This document shows, one piece after another, positions 35,550-43,176 of a stretch of DNA of 64,000 nt. Both the position numbers and the translations under genes were made by a program. Location: assembly GCF_036346295.1 (NCBI RefSeq), contig NZ_CP107819.1, positions 4,340,001-4,404,000 of the forward strand, written 5' to 3'. Source of the DNA: Streptomyces sp. NBC_00536. GTDB taxonomy: Bacteria > Actinomycetota > Actinomycetes > Streptomycetales > Streptomycetaceae. Position 1 is the first letter of the stretch, and every line of letters starts with the position of its first letter. The notes under the pieces are model-generated. The model ran no database searches. It was not told the DNA's origin and saw nothing but the letters and a program-made list of their open reading frames with translations.

Positions 35550-35822
35550 TCAGTCGCGTTCTTCCTCCTCGGCCTCCATGCGACGGATTCCCTCGTGCGT
35601 GAGGGTGACCATCGCGGGTGTGTTGCCCGGCTCCCAGTCGACCGTGATCAAGCCCTCGCCTGCCAGGTAGGTGCAGGCGGCGGCCAGATCCTGTTCCGGC
35701 ACGTGGAGGTCGTGCCGGAGCTGGGCTCCGGTGATGCCGAGGAGGCGGTTGCCTTCGATGGCTTCGTACAGGACCCGGAGCACCTGTTCGCGGTAGGTCT
35801 TGCGTTCGCGCAGTGTGGCCAT
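35550..35822 (-). CDS. Small winged-helix-like hypothetical protein
   Basis: A 90-residue protein: MATLRERKTYREQVLRVLYE, then ITGAQLRHDLHVPEQDLAAACTYLAGEGLITVDWE..., a pattern typical of a winged helix (helix-turn-helix followed by a beta wing ending in LTHEGIRRME). It may be a DNA-binding protein, but no effector domain exists and I know no named family. The ATG at 35822 has AAAGGA upstream. The frame remains open further, but that part is shadow sequence. Confidence 0.7.
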   Translation of the reverse strand: MATLRERKTYREQVLRVLYEAIEGNRLLGITGAQLRHDLHVPEQDLAAACTYLAGEGLITVDWEPGNTPAMVTLTHEGIRRMEAEEEERD

Positions 35823-36575
35823 GACCGCGTCCTTTCGTGTGTGGGAGTGGGCTCCGGGGCCCGTCGAGGCTCTCAGGTCTCGTCGGGAGCTCGGCTCCGA
35901 GATCACGGGAGTAGGGCCACCAGGCACCGTCCAGCCGACCCGCGAGAGCCGACCGGCGTGAGGGACAGGCGCGCCGGAGCCAGGGGAGCACCCACCTGGG
36001 ACTCGGCGCGGTGAAGGGCCGTGGCCATGTCGCGGACCCGTCCCCGGGCCGTTCGCGAACGGCCCGGTGCAGTGATCGCCGGAAACGACATCCGCGGGGG
36101 AGCAGACGTACGAAATACTCCCGGTTCCTTCACCCTACTCCGGTCTGCGGCCCCGGAAGTCGGTTCTGACCAGGTACTTTCCGGTTCCGCAGGGAGCCCC
36201 GCCTGTGTGGAGACGAGCGTCACCGGGGGCATGCGGAGTACCGTGAAACGGTGGTGGCGATGTGCCGGTCAACAGCCACTCTGACGCTGGTCACTGGCGT
36301 CGGATCCGGTGTCGCCGTACCCCGCAGACAGGCGAACCGACATGGCTGCATCCGGCACACCCACTCCGCCCAGGCTCCTTCCCTCATAGCCACCACCACG
36401 CCGACAGACCGCTCAGCCCAAGACTGGCGCCGACGGCCCTCTGATGGCGAACTGAGACCAGCAAGGGTGACGTCCCCGGGCTGGTGCCGACCGGCAGCCG
36501 GGGGCAGGCCGGGAGGCTCCGCTGACGAGGAGGCCACTGGTCACCAGCGGTGACGGGCGCGGAAGGAGCCACGGG
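35823..36575. other. 753-base gap without a convincing gene
   Basis: Several short frames are open on both strands but none shows good codon bias, a ribosome site or a recognisable motif. Mildly AT-rich patches occur near 36100-36180 (GAAATACTCCCGGTTCCTTC). The gap must hold the promoters of the wHTH gene (minus) and of the phosphatase gene (plus). An untranslated RNA cannot be excluded. Confidence 0.4.
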
Positions 36576-38648
36576 ATGCAAGCCGAATCCTTCCCGGGCT
36601 ACCCCGGCCAGTCCCCGGATGGTGGTTCACCCGAGCCGGGGGGCCTGCTGGACGTCCTGAAGGTCGCAGCTGTGGTGCTCGACGCGGACGGACGGATCAC
36701 GTTGTGGAGCCCGCAGGCCGAGGAACTGTTCGGATACACCTCGGATGAGGCCCTCGGCCGGTTCGCGGGCCGGCTGCTGGTCCACGAGCAGCACCTGGAG
36801 CTGGTGGTCGAGCTGTTCGCGCGGGTCATGGCGGGCGGGGGCAGCTGGGCGGGCGTGTTTCCCGTGCGGCACAAGGATGGCGGCACGCGGCTGGTGGAGT
36901 TCCGGAACATGCGGCTGGAGGACGGCCGGAAAGGCGTCTATGCCCTGGGCCTGGCTACCGACCAGGCGACGTTGCGGCGGGTGGAGCGGGATCTGGCGCT
37001 GTCCACCCGGCTGATTTCGCAGTCCCCGATCGGGCTGGCGGTGGTAGACACCGATCTGCGGTATGTGACCGTCAATCCGGCGCTGGAACGCATCAACGGC
37101 CTGCCGGCTGCCGAGCATGTCGGCCGGAACGTCCGCGAGGCACTGCCCTTCTTGGACATCGAGTCCATCGAGTCCGCCATGCGCGAGGTTCTGGCCGACG
37201 GAATCCCGATCCTTGACCGCGAATCCAAGGGGCGCACCCCGGCCGACCCGGACCGTGACCACGTGTGGTCGGTGTCCTTCTACCGGCTGGAAGCTTCCAA
37301 CGGGAAGGTGCTCGGCGTCGCGACCTCCGTCGTCGACGTGAGCGAACGGCATCGCGCCACGGCCGAGGCCGCCGGGGCCCGGCAGCGCCTCGCCCTCGTA
37401 GCCGACGCCTCCCTGCGCATCGGGACCACGCTCGACCTCGACCAGACCGCCCGCGAACTCGCCGAGGTCTCGGTGCCGGAGCTGGCCGACGTGGCCGCGG
37501 TGGACGTGCTCGACAGCATCCTGCACAGCCGTGAGGCCGTTGCCGTACACAAAGGGTCAGCGGTTTTCAGGGCCCTGGCCGTGGCTGCCGCGTACCCCAC
37601 GGACGCGGTGCGTGCGGCCGATCCGCCGGGTGAGGTGGCACGCTACGACGCCGACCGGCTGGTCACCCGGTGCGTGAACACCGGCCGCCCGGTCCGCGTG
37701 CCCCACGTGGACGCCGATGACCTGATCCGCATCGCCCGCAGTCCCGAAGCCGTCGGCATGCTGGCCGCCGCGGGACTCCACTCCTACCTGGCCGTGCCGC
37801 TCATCGCCCGTGGCGAAGTCCTCGGCGCCCTCGACCTCAAACGCCTCCGCAATCCGGAACCGTTCACCGCCGACGACGAGGTCCTGGCCGGCGAGCTGGC
37901 CGCGCGCGCCGCCGTGTGCATCGACAACGCACGCTGGTACCAGCAGGCACGCAACACCGCCCTCACCCTCCAGCGCAGCCTCCTCCCTCAGCAGCCACCG
38001 GACCCGCCCGGCCTGGAGATCGCCTACCGCTATCAGCCCGCCCAAGCGGCGGACGAGGTCGGCGGCGACTGGTTCGACGTCATCCCCCTGACGGGCGACA
38101 AGACCGCCCTCGTCGTCGGCGACGTCATGGGCAGCGGCATCAGCGCCGCCGCAACGATGGGCCAGCTCCGCACCGCCACCCGCACACTGGCCGACCTCGA
38201 CCTCGACCCCGGCCAGGTACTGCGTCACCTCGACCGCCTGACGGACCTCATGGGACAGACCATCACGACCTGCGTCTACGCGGTCTACGACCCCCACCAC
38301 ACCCGATGCCTCGTCGCCAACGCGGGGCACATGCCCCCCGTGTTGATGCGTCGCGGACGGCCGCCCGCACTATTGGAACTGCCCACCGGAGTCCCTCTCG
38401 GAGTCGGCGACGTCGTCTTCCACACCACCACGTTCGATCTGCACCCGGGCGACCAACTGGTCCTCTACACCGATGGCCTGGTCGAAACCCGTGACCAGTC
38501 CATCGACGAACGCTTGAACGCTCTCCTCGCCCTCCTGGCAAAGCCGCCACCCTCTCTGGAGGAGACCTGCGACATGCTCCTCCACGCCCTGCGCCACCCC
38601 GGCGACCACGATGACGTCGCCCTGCTCATCGCCCGGGTCCATGCCTGA
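36576..38648 (+). CDS. PAS-PAS-GAF-PP2C (SpoIIE/RsbU-type) phosphatase
   Basis: A 690-residue soluble signalling protein. PAS1 is at about 27-140 (AAVVLDADGRITLWSPQAEELFGY) and PAS2 at about 150-270 (IGLAVVDTDLRYVTVNPALERINGL). GAF is at about 285-450, and a PP2C-type phosphatase runs from about 465 to the end, with the metal-binding Asp residues in DEVGGDWFDVIPL, VVGDVMGSG and DDVALLIARV. Such proteins dephosphorylate anti-anti-sigma factors and so release stress sigma factors, and Streptomyces has dozens of them. An N-terminal sensor input (light, redox or ligand) is inferred. It is followed by small stress-like genes on the other strand. Confidence 0.93.
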   Translation: MQAESFPGYPGQSPDGGSPEPGGLLDVLKVAAVVLDADGRITLWSPQAEELFGYTSDEALGRFAGRLLVHEQHLELVVELFARVMAGGGSWAGVFPVRHKDGGTRLVEFRNMRLEDGRKGVYALGLATDQATLRRVERDLALSTRLISQSPIGLAVVDTDLRYVTVNPALERINGLPAAEHVGRNVREALPFLDIESIESAMREVLADGIPILDRESKGRTPADPDRDHVWSVSFYRLEASNGKVLGVATSVVDVSERHRATAEAAGARQRLALVADASLRIGTTLDLDQTARELAEVSVPELADVAAVDVLDSILHSREAVAVHKGSAVFRALAVAAAYPTDAVRAADPPGEVARYDADRLVTRCVNTGRPVRVPHVDADDLIRIARSPEAVGMLAAAGLHSYLAVPLIARGEVLGALDLKRLRNPEPFTADDEVLAGELAARAAVCIDNARWYQQARNTALTLQRSLLPQQPPDPPGLEIAYRYQPAQAADEVGGDWFDVIPLTGDKTALVVGDVMGSGISAAATMGQLRTATRTLADLDLDPGQVLRHLDRLTDLMGQTITTCVYAVYDPHHTRCLVANAGHMPPVLMRRGRPPALLELPTGVPLGVGDVVFHTTTFDLHPGDQLVLYTDGLVETRDQSIDERLNALLALLAKPPPSLEETCDMLLHALRHPGDHDDVALLIARVHA

Positions 38649-38764
38649 CACCCCCACGGCCGGGCCGGGGGTCACCTGTGGGTGCCGGCGGGAACGGATC
38701 AGTCCCGGAACCCTCGAAGCCGACCCCGCCCCCTCAAGACCGGCGTCGGGCGGGACGCGACAGA

Positions 38765-38796
38765 GCCCGGCCGGGGTGACTGTGGACCGGCCGGGC
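38765..38796. terminator. Bidirectional hairpin between phosphatase and small hydrophilic gene
   Basis: A 10-bp stem of GCCCGGCCGG with CCGGCCGGGC and a 12-base loop, between convergent genes. Confidence 0.65.
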
Positions 38797-38825
38797 CCTG
38801 CGTGTGTGGGCGAGCGCTGCTCTGC

Positions 38826-39026
38826 TCAGAGGTTCTCGTCGTGCAGGTCCTCTTCGCGCAGCAGGTCGTCCTCGCGGCGGCGCGGGCTCTCCTTCTGACC
38901 GGGCTTCTGCCCCTGCTCGCGGGACGGCTTGCCCGGCTGCGCGTGCGCGGGATCTCCGGGACGATGGTGCTCCTGCGCCTCGCGGCCCTTGCCCGGCTCC
39001 TGACGCTTGTCCTGCTTACCGTCCAT
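38826..39026 (-). CDS. Small hydrophilic, disordered stress-type protein
   Basis: A 66-residue, highly charged peptide (MDGKQDKRQEPGKGREAQEH...RRREDDLLREEDLHDENL) with no hydrophobic core, Cys or recognised domain. Its composition (Lys, Arg, Glu, Gln, Gly, Pro) resembles hydrophilin/CsbD-like stress proteins. GAGGAG lies at proper spacing before the ATG at 39026, which supports its being real. Function unknown. Confidence 0.65.
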   Translation of the reverse strand: MDGKQDKRQEPGKGREAQEHHRPGDPAHAQPGKPSREQGQKPGQKESPRRREDDLLREEDLHDENL

Positions 39027-39231
39027 GTCGGCGACTCCTCTTGATGCGTGGGCTGCGGATTCCCCTCGGATCACGCTGACACGCACAGTGACGGTCTGCA
39101 TCATTTCGACTACGGAGCGAGGCGCACGGGTGACGCCGGTCCCCGGCGTGGCGGCGTCCGGAGGCGGACCATCCCTTCAGCGCCGAGGATGGGCGCGATC
39201 CCCACCCCATTCGCTGTCAGGAGTCCGTCTC

Positions 39232-39507
39232 ATGTTGGAGCGCACGCTGGGCAAGGACCGCACGGAAGTCACCTTCGTCCTGCCCGCCGACACCCCGCCC
39301 GGCCCGGTCAGCGTGGTGGGCGACTTCAACGACTGGCGGCCCGGCACCCACACCCTCCGGCCACGCGAAGACGGGAAGCGGGCGGTCACCGTCGAGCTGC
39401 CGAGCGAGAGCACGCATTCCTTCCGGTACCTGGCCGCCGGTGACTACTGGTTCAACGACGAGAGCGCCGGCGACCAGGACGGCCCCAACAGCCGTCTGCA
39501 CACCTGA
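39232..39507 (+). CDS. Stand-alone glycogen-binding (isoamylase N-terminal / CBM48-like) domain protein
   Basis: A 91-residue protein consisting of just one early-set domain: TEVTFVLPADTPPGPVSVVGDFNDWRPGTHTLRP, then ...HSFRYLAAGDYWFNDESAGD. The GDFNDW and FRYLAAGDYWFNDE stretches are the sugar-binding face in GlgB and AMPK-beta relatives. There is no catalytic domain. It may tether a partner to glycogen or sense it (inference). AGGAG precedes the ATG. Confidence 0.85.
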   Translation: MLERTLGKDRTEVTFVLPADTPPGPVSVVGDFNDWRPGTHTLRPREDGKRAVTVELPSESTHSFRYLAAGDYWFNDESAGDQDGPNSRLHT

Positions 39508-39599
39508 TGGCCCCAGCGGCGCGATCCGGCACACAGCTTCGGTCGCTTCCACGGTGAAACGCCCCGGCCCACGGCAACCTTGGCTCGCAGGCGCAGTCG

Positions 39600-39941
39600 T
39601 CACACGGCGGCTGATGGATGGGGTGTTTCGGTGGTGCGGCGGTATTCGGCGTTGATGCGCTGGGCTTCCGCGAGCTGGTCTTCGAGGATGACGATGCGGC
39701 AAGCGGCCTCGATGGGGGTGCCCTGGTCGACGAGCTCCCGGGCTCGGGCGGCGATCCGCAGCTGGTAGCGGGAGTAGCGGCGGTGTCCGCCCTCTGAGCG
39801 GAGCGGGGTGATGAGGCGGGCTTCTCCGATGGCGCGGAGGAAGCTCTGGGTGGTGCCGAGCACGGCTGCGGCCCGGCCCATGGTGTACGCGGGGTAGTCG
39901 TCGTCGTCGAGACGATCGTCGAACGAGTCGTGTGCTGTCAT
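39600..39941 (-). CDS. MerR-family transcriptional regulator
   Basis: A 113-residue protein. The MerR winged helix occupies residues 18-75 (AYTMGRAAAVLGTTQSFLRAIGEARLITPLRSEGGHRRYSRY split over two helices and the GGHRRY wing). It is followed by a helix with RIAARARELVDQGTPIEAACRIVILEDQLAEAQ that dimerises. There is no effector-binding domain and no Cys for metals, so a direct ligand is unlikely. AGAGGT precedes the ATG at 39941. Single short MerR proteins of this sort often regulate neighbouring stress genes in Streptomyces (inference). Confidence 0.88.
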   Translation of the reverse strand: MTAHDSFDDRLDDDDYPAYTMGRAAAVLGTTQSFLRAIGEARLITPLRSEGGHRRYSRYQLRIAARARELVDQGTPIEAACRIVILEDQLAEAQRINAEYRRTTETPHPSAAV

Positions 39942-40691
39942 TTGCACCTCTCTCTGTGGAACGCGTGGAGGGGCCCTAGCGCCGTACGGCACCAGGGCCC
40001 CGAAGGAACTGCTACACCATCTGCCGACCCTAGTACTGCGTCGGCCTTCTGTTTCCGCGGGCCTGACCAGCACTCGGCCGGGGGCGCGGGGATCGCGGTT
40101 GCTTGACCGGAGACCACCTCACTATCGATGTCCTGCGGTACCCGGGCTCAGCCTTCCGACCCGGGCGATCCTGATGGCGGTCAACTCCTCCGTTCTTCCC
40201 TCTGGTGGAACCAATCACTTACCAAACGGGGGGACTGCGACTGCTGGTCGTGCGAACTGCACTTTCTGAACTGCCACTGCGTTAACTGCGGTACTGCTCG
40301 TGGCAGCCCCTGATCACTGCGGGCCGCCCGGTCCGGTCGTCAGTTCCGTCGCCATCAAGCAACAACCTTGGCTTCGGAACTCCACCACCGCACCGTCCTG
40401 CGCACTGCATGTACTGATGCCCGGCAGTTCGTCCCTCCGGGCCTTGCTCGATCTCGGCTACGAGAGAAACCATAACCACGCCGCAATCGAATGTCTACTG
40501 CGGCCGTCACAGATTTTCGCGTGTTCGACGGGTAGGTAATCGGGGTCGAACGTGGCCTGTATCCGTGCGCGGGGCAGCCGGCGGGTGGCACCGCCTCCGG
40601 TCGACGCAGCGCCTGCGCGCCTCGGCGTGCTGGGCGAGCGGATCGCATGCGCCGGGCCCGCAGGGCGGGGCGGGCAATAGAATCGGCTCCC
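39942..40691. other. 750-base low-gene gap with possible microprotein
   Basis: The gap holds the MerR promoter (minus) and the gvpU promoter (plus). GC is lower than average, and ACTGC/AACTGC words recur between 40230 and 40320. The only notable open frame is the Cys-rich one at 40128-40313, listed separately. No terminator or RNA gene is recognised. Confidence 0.45.
40128..40313 (+). CDS. Possible cysteine-rich microprotein (unproven)
   Basis: A 61-codon frame whose last 27 residues read GDCDCWSCELHFL, then NCHCVNCGTARGSP. This is two CxCxxC clusters eight residues apart, with a further Cys near the start (MSCGTRAQ). Such twin clusters are typical of metal-binding peptides and improbable by chance. 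Against it: no ribosome site before the ATG at 40128, poor Streptomyces codon bias (TTT, ACT, GTT, CTT), and the repeated ACTGC words, which would create Cys codons by themselves. A shorter start is possible but none is obvious. Confidence 0.3.
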   Translation: MSCGTRAQPSDPGDPDGGQLLRSSLWWNQSLTKRGDCDCWSCELHFLNCHCVNCGTARGSP

Positions 40692-41051
40692 ATGTCGAAG
40701 CCTGACGAGCTGCTCGTGAACGTCGCCGCCCTGGTGGAGTCCGAGCAGAGCAACCAGATGTCCCTGACCGTGGTCACCGGCGGTGCTGTCATCACCGGCC
40801 GGCTCGCCCCCGAAGCCGTGTGGAGGCAGCGGGTGTCGGAGGTGCTGACGGATTCCGCCCGTCTGGGCGAGTTCTCCGCCATCTTCACCGCCACGACACC
40901 CAAGGAGGGGCCACCCACGCATCTGCACTTCCATGTGGCGCGGATCCTGCAGGGAACCGTGGGCATCCCGGAGACGGGCGGCATGTACCGCGTCTCGATC
41001 GAGAACGTCAGCGCCTGGACCATGGGCGATTTCAGCTACTCCGACCACTGA
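40692..41051 (+). CDS. GvpU-like gas-vesicle accessory protein
   Basis: A 119-residue soluble protein. The motif LTVVTGGAVITGRLAPEAVW near residues 25-45 and the end ...HLHFHVARILQG...YRVSIENVSAWTMGDF resemble GvpU from gas-vesicle clusters, which can drive vesicle clustering. No other gvp gene is present nearby, so it may be a stray member serving a remote gvp locus or have another role. The ATG at 40692 is the likely start; the frame is open for 15 more codons upstream without support. It ends 79 bases before the first mobile-element repeat. Confidence 0.55.
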   Translation: MSKPDELLVNVAALVESEQSNQMSLTVVTGGAVITGRLAPEAVWRQRVSEVLTDSARLGEFSAIFTATTPKEGPPTHLHFHVARILQGTVGIPETGGMYRVSIENVSAWTMGDFSYSDH

Positions 41052-41189
41052 CCTGCGGTCGACAGCTACTTGTACGCCCTCTGGCAGCGGGGTGGGGTCA
41101 TGGGCGCCACGCCGCACCATCGAGGTGGCCCAGGGCATGACGGGCCGTCTGCTCACGCATCGCTCACCCACGGGCCTGGAAACGACTTG

Positions 41190-41221
41190 GGGACCACCTA
41201 CCAACATCGGTAGGTGGTCCC
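41190..41221. terminator. Terminator-like hairpin in the left repeat
   Basis: A 13-bp perfect stem of GGGACCACCTACC with GGTAGGTGGTCCC and a 6-base loop. The hairpin at the same place in the right repeat has different arms. Confidence 0.75.
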
Positions 41222-41255
41222 TAAGTACCAGGTCAGAGGCTTTCCCTCGGCCCGG

Positions 41256-41306
41256 GAGCAGTAGGCCATGTCGGACTCGAACCGACAACCAACGGATTAA
41301 AAGTCC
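41256..41306 (-). mobile_element. att copy: 3' fragment of tRNA-Lys(TTT)
   Basis: 51 bases identical to 47650-47700. They cover the tRNA-Lys from the anticodon loop to the 3' end plus a few flanking bases; the 5' half is missing. This is the distal attachment site expected when an element integrates into the 3' end of a tRNA gene and the intact tRNA is rebuilt at the integrase side (47656-47728). Confidence 0.88.
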
Positions 41307-41487
41307 CGGCAAGATCATGCCGGGCCGTTCCGCTCGGTCCGGCGGGGTCCGGACGTGCCTGGTCAGACGGATGCGGCGTGCTACTGGATCCGCTCCAGCC
41401 CCCGCCTTCCCCTCGCGTCCGCTCACGCATCGCTCACGCATCGGACCCCGGTGACCTGGCCTCTTGCCGCCCGCAGGGGCCTGTCTG

Positions 41488-42232
41488 TCAGGCCCCGAGA
41501 CGGCGGAGGAACTCGTCCTCGTCCACGACCTCGATGGCCTGGCCGGCGTCGAGGAGAGCCTGTGCGTCCTTCAACTTGCCGCTCAGCGTGTCGCCGGGCT
41601 TGAGCTGGGTCTGCGTGGCGGAGACCAGGATGTCGGTCTTCTTGGTCATGTTCTTCGTGGGCTGCGCGCCGACCTCGGCGAGGCGGGCGAACGCCTCGGG
41701 CCGCTCCATCGCCGTGAGCTTGCCAGTGAGGCAGACGGTCAGTCCGTACAGGGCCCCGTCGGGATCGGCGTCGGGGTTGGCGCCGGGAACAGGCCTGCGA
41801 TCGCGGCGGCCCGAGCCCTGGTACTGGCTGCCGCGCCACTGGTTGTCGGCCGTCATGGAGCCCCAGCGGATCTGGTGCTTGTCCAGCAGCTCATCAAGCG
41901 TCGTCGTGCCGGATTCACGCATCGCCGCGAGCATGATCTCGGCGGACGCCCTGGAGTCGGCTTCGGCCTGGTGGTGGTCGGTGAAGGCGTGGCCGGCGGC
42001 GTCCATGCAATGGGGCAGTCCGTAGGACAGCAGCTGCCAGGTGCGGCGTGCGACGACCTGGGAGCAGGTGTACCGAAGCTCGGGCCAGGCGATGCCTTCG
42101 GCGTCGCAGGCGGCCCGGATGACGCTGAAGTCGAACCCGGCGTTGTGGGCGACCAGGGGCCGGCCGTCGGCGAACGCGAGGATCTCGGCGAGCGCGGCCT
42201 TCCAGCCGGGGGCGCCAGCGCTCGGTCGGGTA
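41488..42232 (-). pseudogene. Headless DEDDh exonuclease with BRCT domain (truncated)
   Basis: The reading frame encodes exonuclease motifs II and III (LVAHNAGFDFSVIRAACDAEG, and DHHQAEADSRASAEIML with the catalytic His/Asp). A C-terminal BRCT domain follows (YGLTVCLTGKLTAMERPEAF...). Upstream of GAPGWKAALAEIL, at about 42200-42232, the sequence stops matching. Motif I (the DxE) and the whole N-terminus are absent, and no start codon occurs in frame before the previous stop. The first in-frame ATG (42006) lies in the middle of the nuclease domain. A deletion joined the gene tail to unrelated DNA. Confidence 0.78.
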
Positions 42233-42367
42233 CGCCGCGGCGGCCCGATCCGTGCGGTGCGCGATCCGCCCTCGATCCTCCGAAAAATCTTTCCGCGAGG
42301 GCGACGGTTTTTCCGCCCGCCGCTGGTCTGGATAGGTACCGAACCCGACCACCACGTGGAGTCTCCG

Positions 42368-43108
42368 ATGTCAGATCCCGTTCAGACCGCTGTGGTCACT
42401 GGTGCCAGCCGTGGCTTCGGGCGCGCGATTGCCGCCGCGCTCGTCGCCCGGGGAACCCGCGTCATCGGTATCGCCCGCGACGGGCAGGGGCTGCGCGCCG
42501 TACGCGACGATCTCGGCGAGGGCTTCACGCCCGTTGCCGCAGACGCCACCGACGAAGCGCTCGCCGCGGAGGTGATCCGCACGCATGGCCCGAGCCTGCT
42601 CGTCCTCAACGCCGGGGCCACGCCGCACATGGCGCCCGTGCAGGAGCAGACCTGGGAGACCTTCAGTCGCAACTGGGAGGTCGACACCCGGCACGTGTTC
42701 GCCTGGACCGGGGCGGCGCTGCGGGAGCCGCTGGCGCCGGGCAGCCTGGTCCTGTCGATGTCCAGCGGGGCCGCTCTGGGTGGCTCCCCGCTCAGCGGCG
42801 GGTACGCGAGCGCCAAGGCCGCCGTCCGCTACCTGCGTCAGTACGGTGCCGAGGAGTCCGAGCGGGCCGGGTTGGGAATCCGGTTCGTCACGGTGCTGCC
42901 GGACATGACCCCGGTCGGCGGGGTGGGCGAGGTCGGGGTGACGGGCTACGCCGCGCGGGTGGGTGTCGATCGGGAGACCTTCATCGAGGGACGGCAGCCG
43001 ATCCTCCGCCTGGAGCAGGTCGGCAAGGCCGTCCTGGAACTCGCCGGGAACCGGGACAGCGGTGCGGAGTACCGGCTCGGCGGCGATGGTCTGCGCCTGA
43101 TCGGCTGA
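42368..43108 (+). CDS. Short-chain dehydrogenase/reductase (SDR)
   Basis: A 246-residue classical SDR. The nucleotide-binding motif TGASRGFGRAIA is at residues 11-22, LLVLNAGA corresponds to the NNAG motif, a catalytic Ser lies in LSMSSGAALGG, and Tyr/Lys lie in GGYASAKAAVRYL (YxxxK). NADP preference is suggested by the Arg after the Gly motif. The start is an ATG with GGAG eleven bases upstream; the frame stays open earlier without support. It precedes two ECF sigma genes on the same strand within an apparent mobile segment. Confidence 0.9.
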   Translation: MSDPVQTAVVTGASRGFGRAIAAALVARGTRVIGIARDGQGLRAVRDDLGEGFTPVAADATDEALAAEVIRTHGPSLLVLNAGATPHMAPVQEQTWETFSRNWEVDTRHVFAWTGAALREPLAPGSLVLSMSSGAALGGSPLSGGYASAKAAVRYLRQYGAEESERAGLGIRFVTVLPDMTPVGGVGEVGVTGYAARVGVDRETFIEGRQPILRLEQVGKAVLELAGNRDSGAEYRLGGDGLRLIG

Positions 43109-43176
43109 GCCGCCACCCGGCCACGCCGCCCACCGCCGCCTACAGTGGCCCCGTCGCACTCCGAGGAGGATCCGCG

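Larger units (their letters stand above)
41131..41306. repeat. Left 176-bp direct repeat with hairpin and tRNA-Lys 3' fragment
   Basis: It begins with CAGGGCATGACGGGCCGT, the sequence found just after the integrase stop at the right end. It continues through AAACGACT, a hairpin (41190-41221), CTAAGT-CCAGGTCAGAGG, and 51 bases identical to the intact tRNA-Lys region. Its partner at 47525-47700 has exactly the same length. Confidence 0.85.

Noticed and set aside
36251..36553. Short frames in the 35823-36575 gap
   Set aside because: No ribosome site, no motif, atypical codon use, and several overlapping alternatives on both strands.
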